A stretch of 64,000 bases of DNA from Phytophthora sp. 'mugwort' (taxonomy: Eukaryota > Oomycota > Peronosporomycetes > Peronosporales > Peronosporaceae): the NCBI GenBank assembly GCA_033558025.1, contig JAUCEF010000007.1:8494001-8558000 (forward strand), read 5' to 3'. Below the pieces are notes generated by a model. The model worked only from the letters and a program-made list of their open reading frames with translations, made no database searches and was not told the DNA's origin. Positions 62,550 to 64,000 of this stretch are shown here, piece by piece; the first letter of the stretch is position 1, and every line of letters starts with the position of its first letter. A program made the position numbers and the translations under genes.

Positions 62550-63864
62550 ATGGCGGCGAGCGTGAGAAACACCGCCATCAAGCGCATCCAGGGTGTGCGT
62601 GCACCGACATCTCACCCCTCAATCTACCCACACTACATCCTCACCCTCTTTCCCCTGTCGCTGCTGCTGCTGCAGGATGTGCGCGAGATGATGACCAACC
62701 CAAGTGACCAGTACGCGGCGTCTCCGCTCGAGGTGCATGTCGGTGACGTATCATACAACAGCCACCATTGCACTAACGCTCGTTTCTCTATCCCCACACC
62801 CAGACTAACATGTTTGACTGGCACTTCACACTGCGCGGGCCGCGTGACACGGAGTTCGAGGGCGGCATCTATCACGGCCGCATCATCCTGCCGTCCGACT
62901 ACCCGTTCAAGCCGCCCAATATCATGCTGCTAACGGTACGTAGTTACCGTATTTATGTTCTAGTGAGAAACATACTGACAATGGAATACTGTGATGCTGC
63001 AGCCCAATGGCCGCTTCGAAGTCAAGAAGAAAATCTGCTTGAGTATCTCGGCGTACCACCCAGAAGAATGGCAGCCTGCGTGGGGCGTCCGCCTGATCCT
63101 GGAGGCGCTGATCAGCTTCATGCCCACCAAGGGCGAGGGCGCTATTGGCGCCTTGGACTTCCCGGCTGAAGAGCGCAGGAGACTGGCCAAGTTGGTAGGT
63201 GTGGATGGGCTTCGGTGGTTGTTTCTTGATGCTCTTGCTAATGCTTCTTGTGCGTGCTTAGTCGGTCGACTACAAGTGTGAGACTTGCGGACGAGTGGTA
63301 GACTTGCTACCGGAGATGGAGACGGAGAACGAAGGAGCAGAAGGTGAGAAGAAGCCCTCCAAGTATGCCGAACAGATTGCTCAGCTCCACATGCACAGCC
63401 TGGAGAAAGCACCACCAGCTAGTGGGGCGAACGATACAAAGGAGGTTGCGACTGCCCCCGCTGAGATTAGTGAAAATAACAAGCAGGAGGATAGCGCTAT
63501 TGCTGGTTTAGAAGCAGCCGCAGCAGCGAGCACTGCCGCAGTTCAAGTGGAGACCTCGGTTGAAAGCAAGCTTGCTAAGACAGAGGAGGCTTCAACGCCA
63601 GAAGCCTCCGAGTCTGCTGTTTTTACACAAACGACAGCAACAGCAGCAGCACATGCAGAGGAGCCAGATGACGCAGCAGAAGAAGCACCGGAAGTGGCCG
63701 AGCCCCGTCAGAACGTGGACACGCCGATTGCTCATAATTTCGCTCAAGTGCGTGAATCGGACAGCGTCGACACCTTTCTGCACTACCTAACCATTGCGAT
63801 TGTCGTGGCGCTGTTTGCGTTGATCTACAAGAAGCTCCTGCAAATGCACGGATTGCTGCAATAA
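62550..63864 (+). CDS. Ubiquitin-conjugating enzyme E2 J type (Ubc6-like), tail-anchored, ERAD
   Basis: Exons 62550-62594, 62676-62732, 62804-62935, 63003-63194 and 63262-63864 give 342 residues; all junctions are phase 0. The UBC domain is spread over exons 1-4: IKRIQ, then DVREMMTNPSDQYAASPLE, FDWHFTLRGPRDTEFEGGIY, HGRIILPSDYPFKPPNIMLL. The catalytic part is NGRFEVKKKICLSISAYHPE then EWQPAWG, with the active Cys near residue 90, and FMPTKGEGAIGALDF is the UBE2J hallmark. Exon 5 has YKCETCGRVVDLLPEM, an Ala/Glu/Thr-rich spacer and a C-terminal membrane helix (YLTIAIVVALFALIYKKLLQ), i.e. a tail anchor in the ER. UBE2J/Ubc6 enzymes work in ER-associated degradation. The Cys-x2-Cys pair after the UBC domain is unusual. 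Confidence 0.93.
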
Positions 63865-64000
63865 GCTGCTGGAATCTATTTGATCGCTAACTATGTCGGA
63901 TATCTCCATAGGCAGCTTCAGTCAGCTTTGTGAACAATGTAAAAGGGACGTGCTTGGGCGCAAGTAGTATTTACATCGTGAAACTTTGTTCACAAACCAT

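Noticed and set aside
1..64000. CRISPR arrays, prokaryotic operons, rRNA genes
   Set aside because: No regularly spaced repeats, no ribosome-binding-site pattern and no rRNA sequence are present; the genes have spliceosomal introns.

Overview
This window is nuclear DNA of an oomycete, most likely a Phytophthora or close relative. The evidence: compact genes with short GT-AG introns (mostly 45-100 bp), start sites preceded by the oomycete initiator (GCTCAYTYY-like), a secreted multi-Kazal protease inhibitor of the EPI type, a fused aminodeoxychorismate synthase, a flagellar/ciliary B9-domain gene, a MEF2-like MADS factor, and many decayed transposons (Crypton, Ty3/Gypsy, MULE, hAT, piggyBac, pogo/Tc1). 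No prokaryotic signals are present.

Layout. 1-2400: decayed Crypton-like tyrosine recombinase element (-). 2509-10215: gene island with a centrin-like EF-hand gene (-), mitoribosomal mS38 (+), a B9D2-like gene with a long basic N-terminus (+), and a many-exon gene (-) that joins FHA, CHAT-like and STAND NTPase domains. 10216-17150: repeat-rich, with a recombinase remnant, a 5'-complete but 3'-truncated Gypsy element and two tRNA-like SINE pieces. 17227-21027: CPSF3 (+) and a membrane-anchored sulfotransferase (-), convergent. 21060-31380: transposon graveyard (MULE-like, hAT, an AIP1/WDR1 pseudogene, piggyBac, and a 752-bp pogo-like element with intact TIRs and TA target duplication). 31935-63864: dense gene island: nucleolar-type FKBP, ADC synthase, a WW/IQ protein, Kazal inhibitor, nucleoplasmin-like protein, DHHC palmitoyltransferase, PARN head-to-head with an RRM-less CstF64-like gene, SF3B2, PEX11, an Arb2-like/FYVE-like/AGC kinase, NADP-isocitrate dehydrogenase, a dual cyclic-nucleotide-binding-domain protein, a bHLH factor, a tandem PC4 coactivator, a MADS-box factor and a tail-anchored UBE2J-type E2.

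How genes relate. There are no operons. Several gene pairs share short promoters or close 3' ends. mRNA processing is well represented (CPSF3, CstF64-like, PARN, SF3B2), as are chromatin and transcription (nucleoplasmin-like, PC4, bHLH, MADS). The most unusual items are the FHA-CHAT-like-STAND protein (signalling NTPase architecture, with the CHAT catalytic residues apparently lost) and the 909-residue Arb2-like/FYVE-like/AGC kinase. Splice models were made by eye from GT-AG sites, reading-frame continuity and protein similarity remembered from the families; no search was run.
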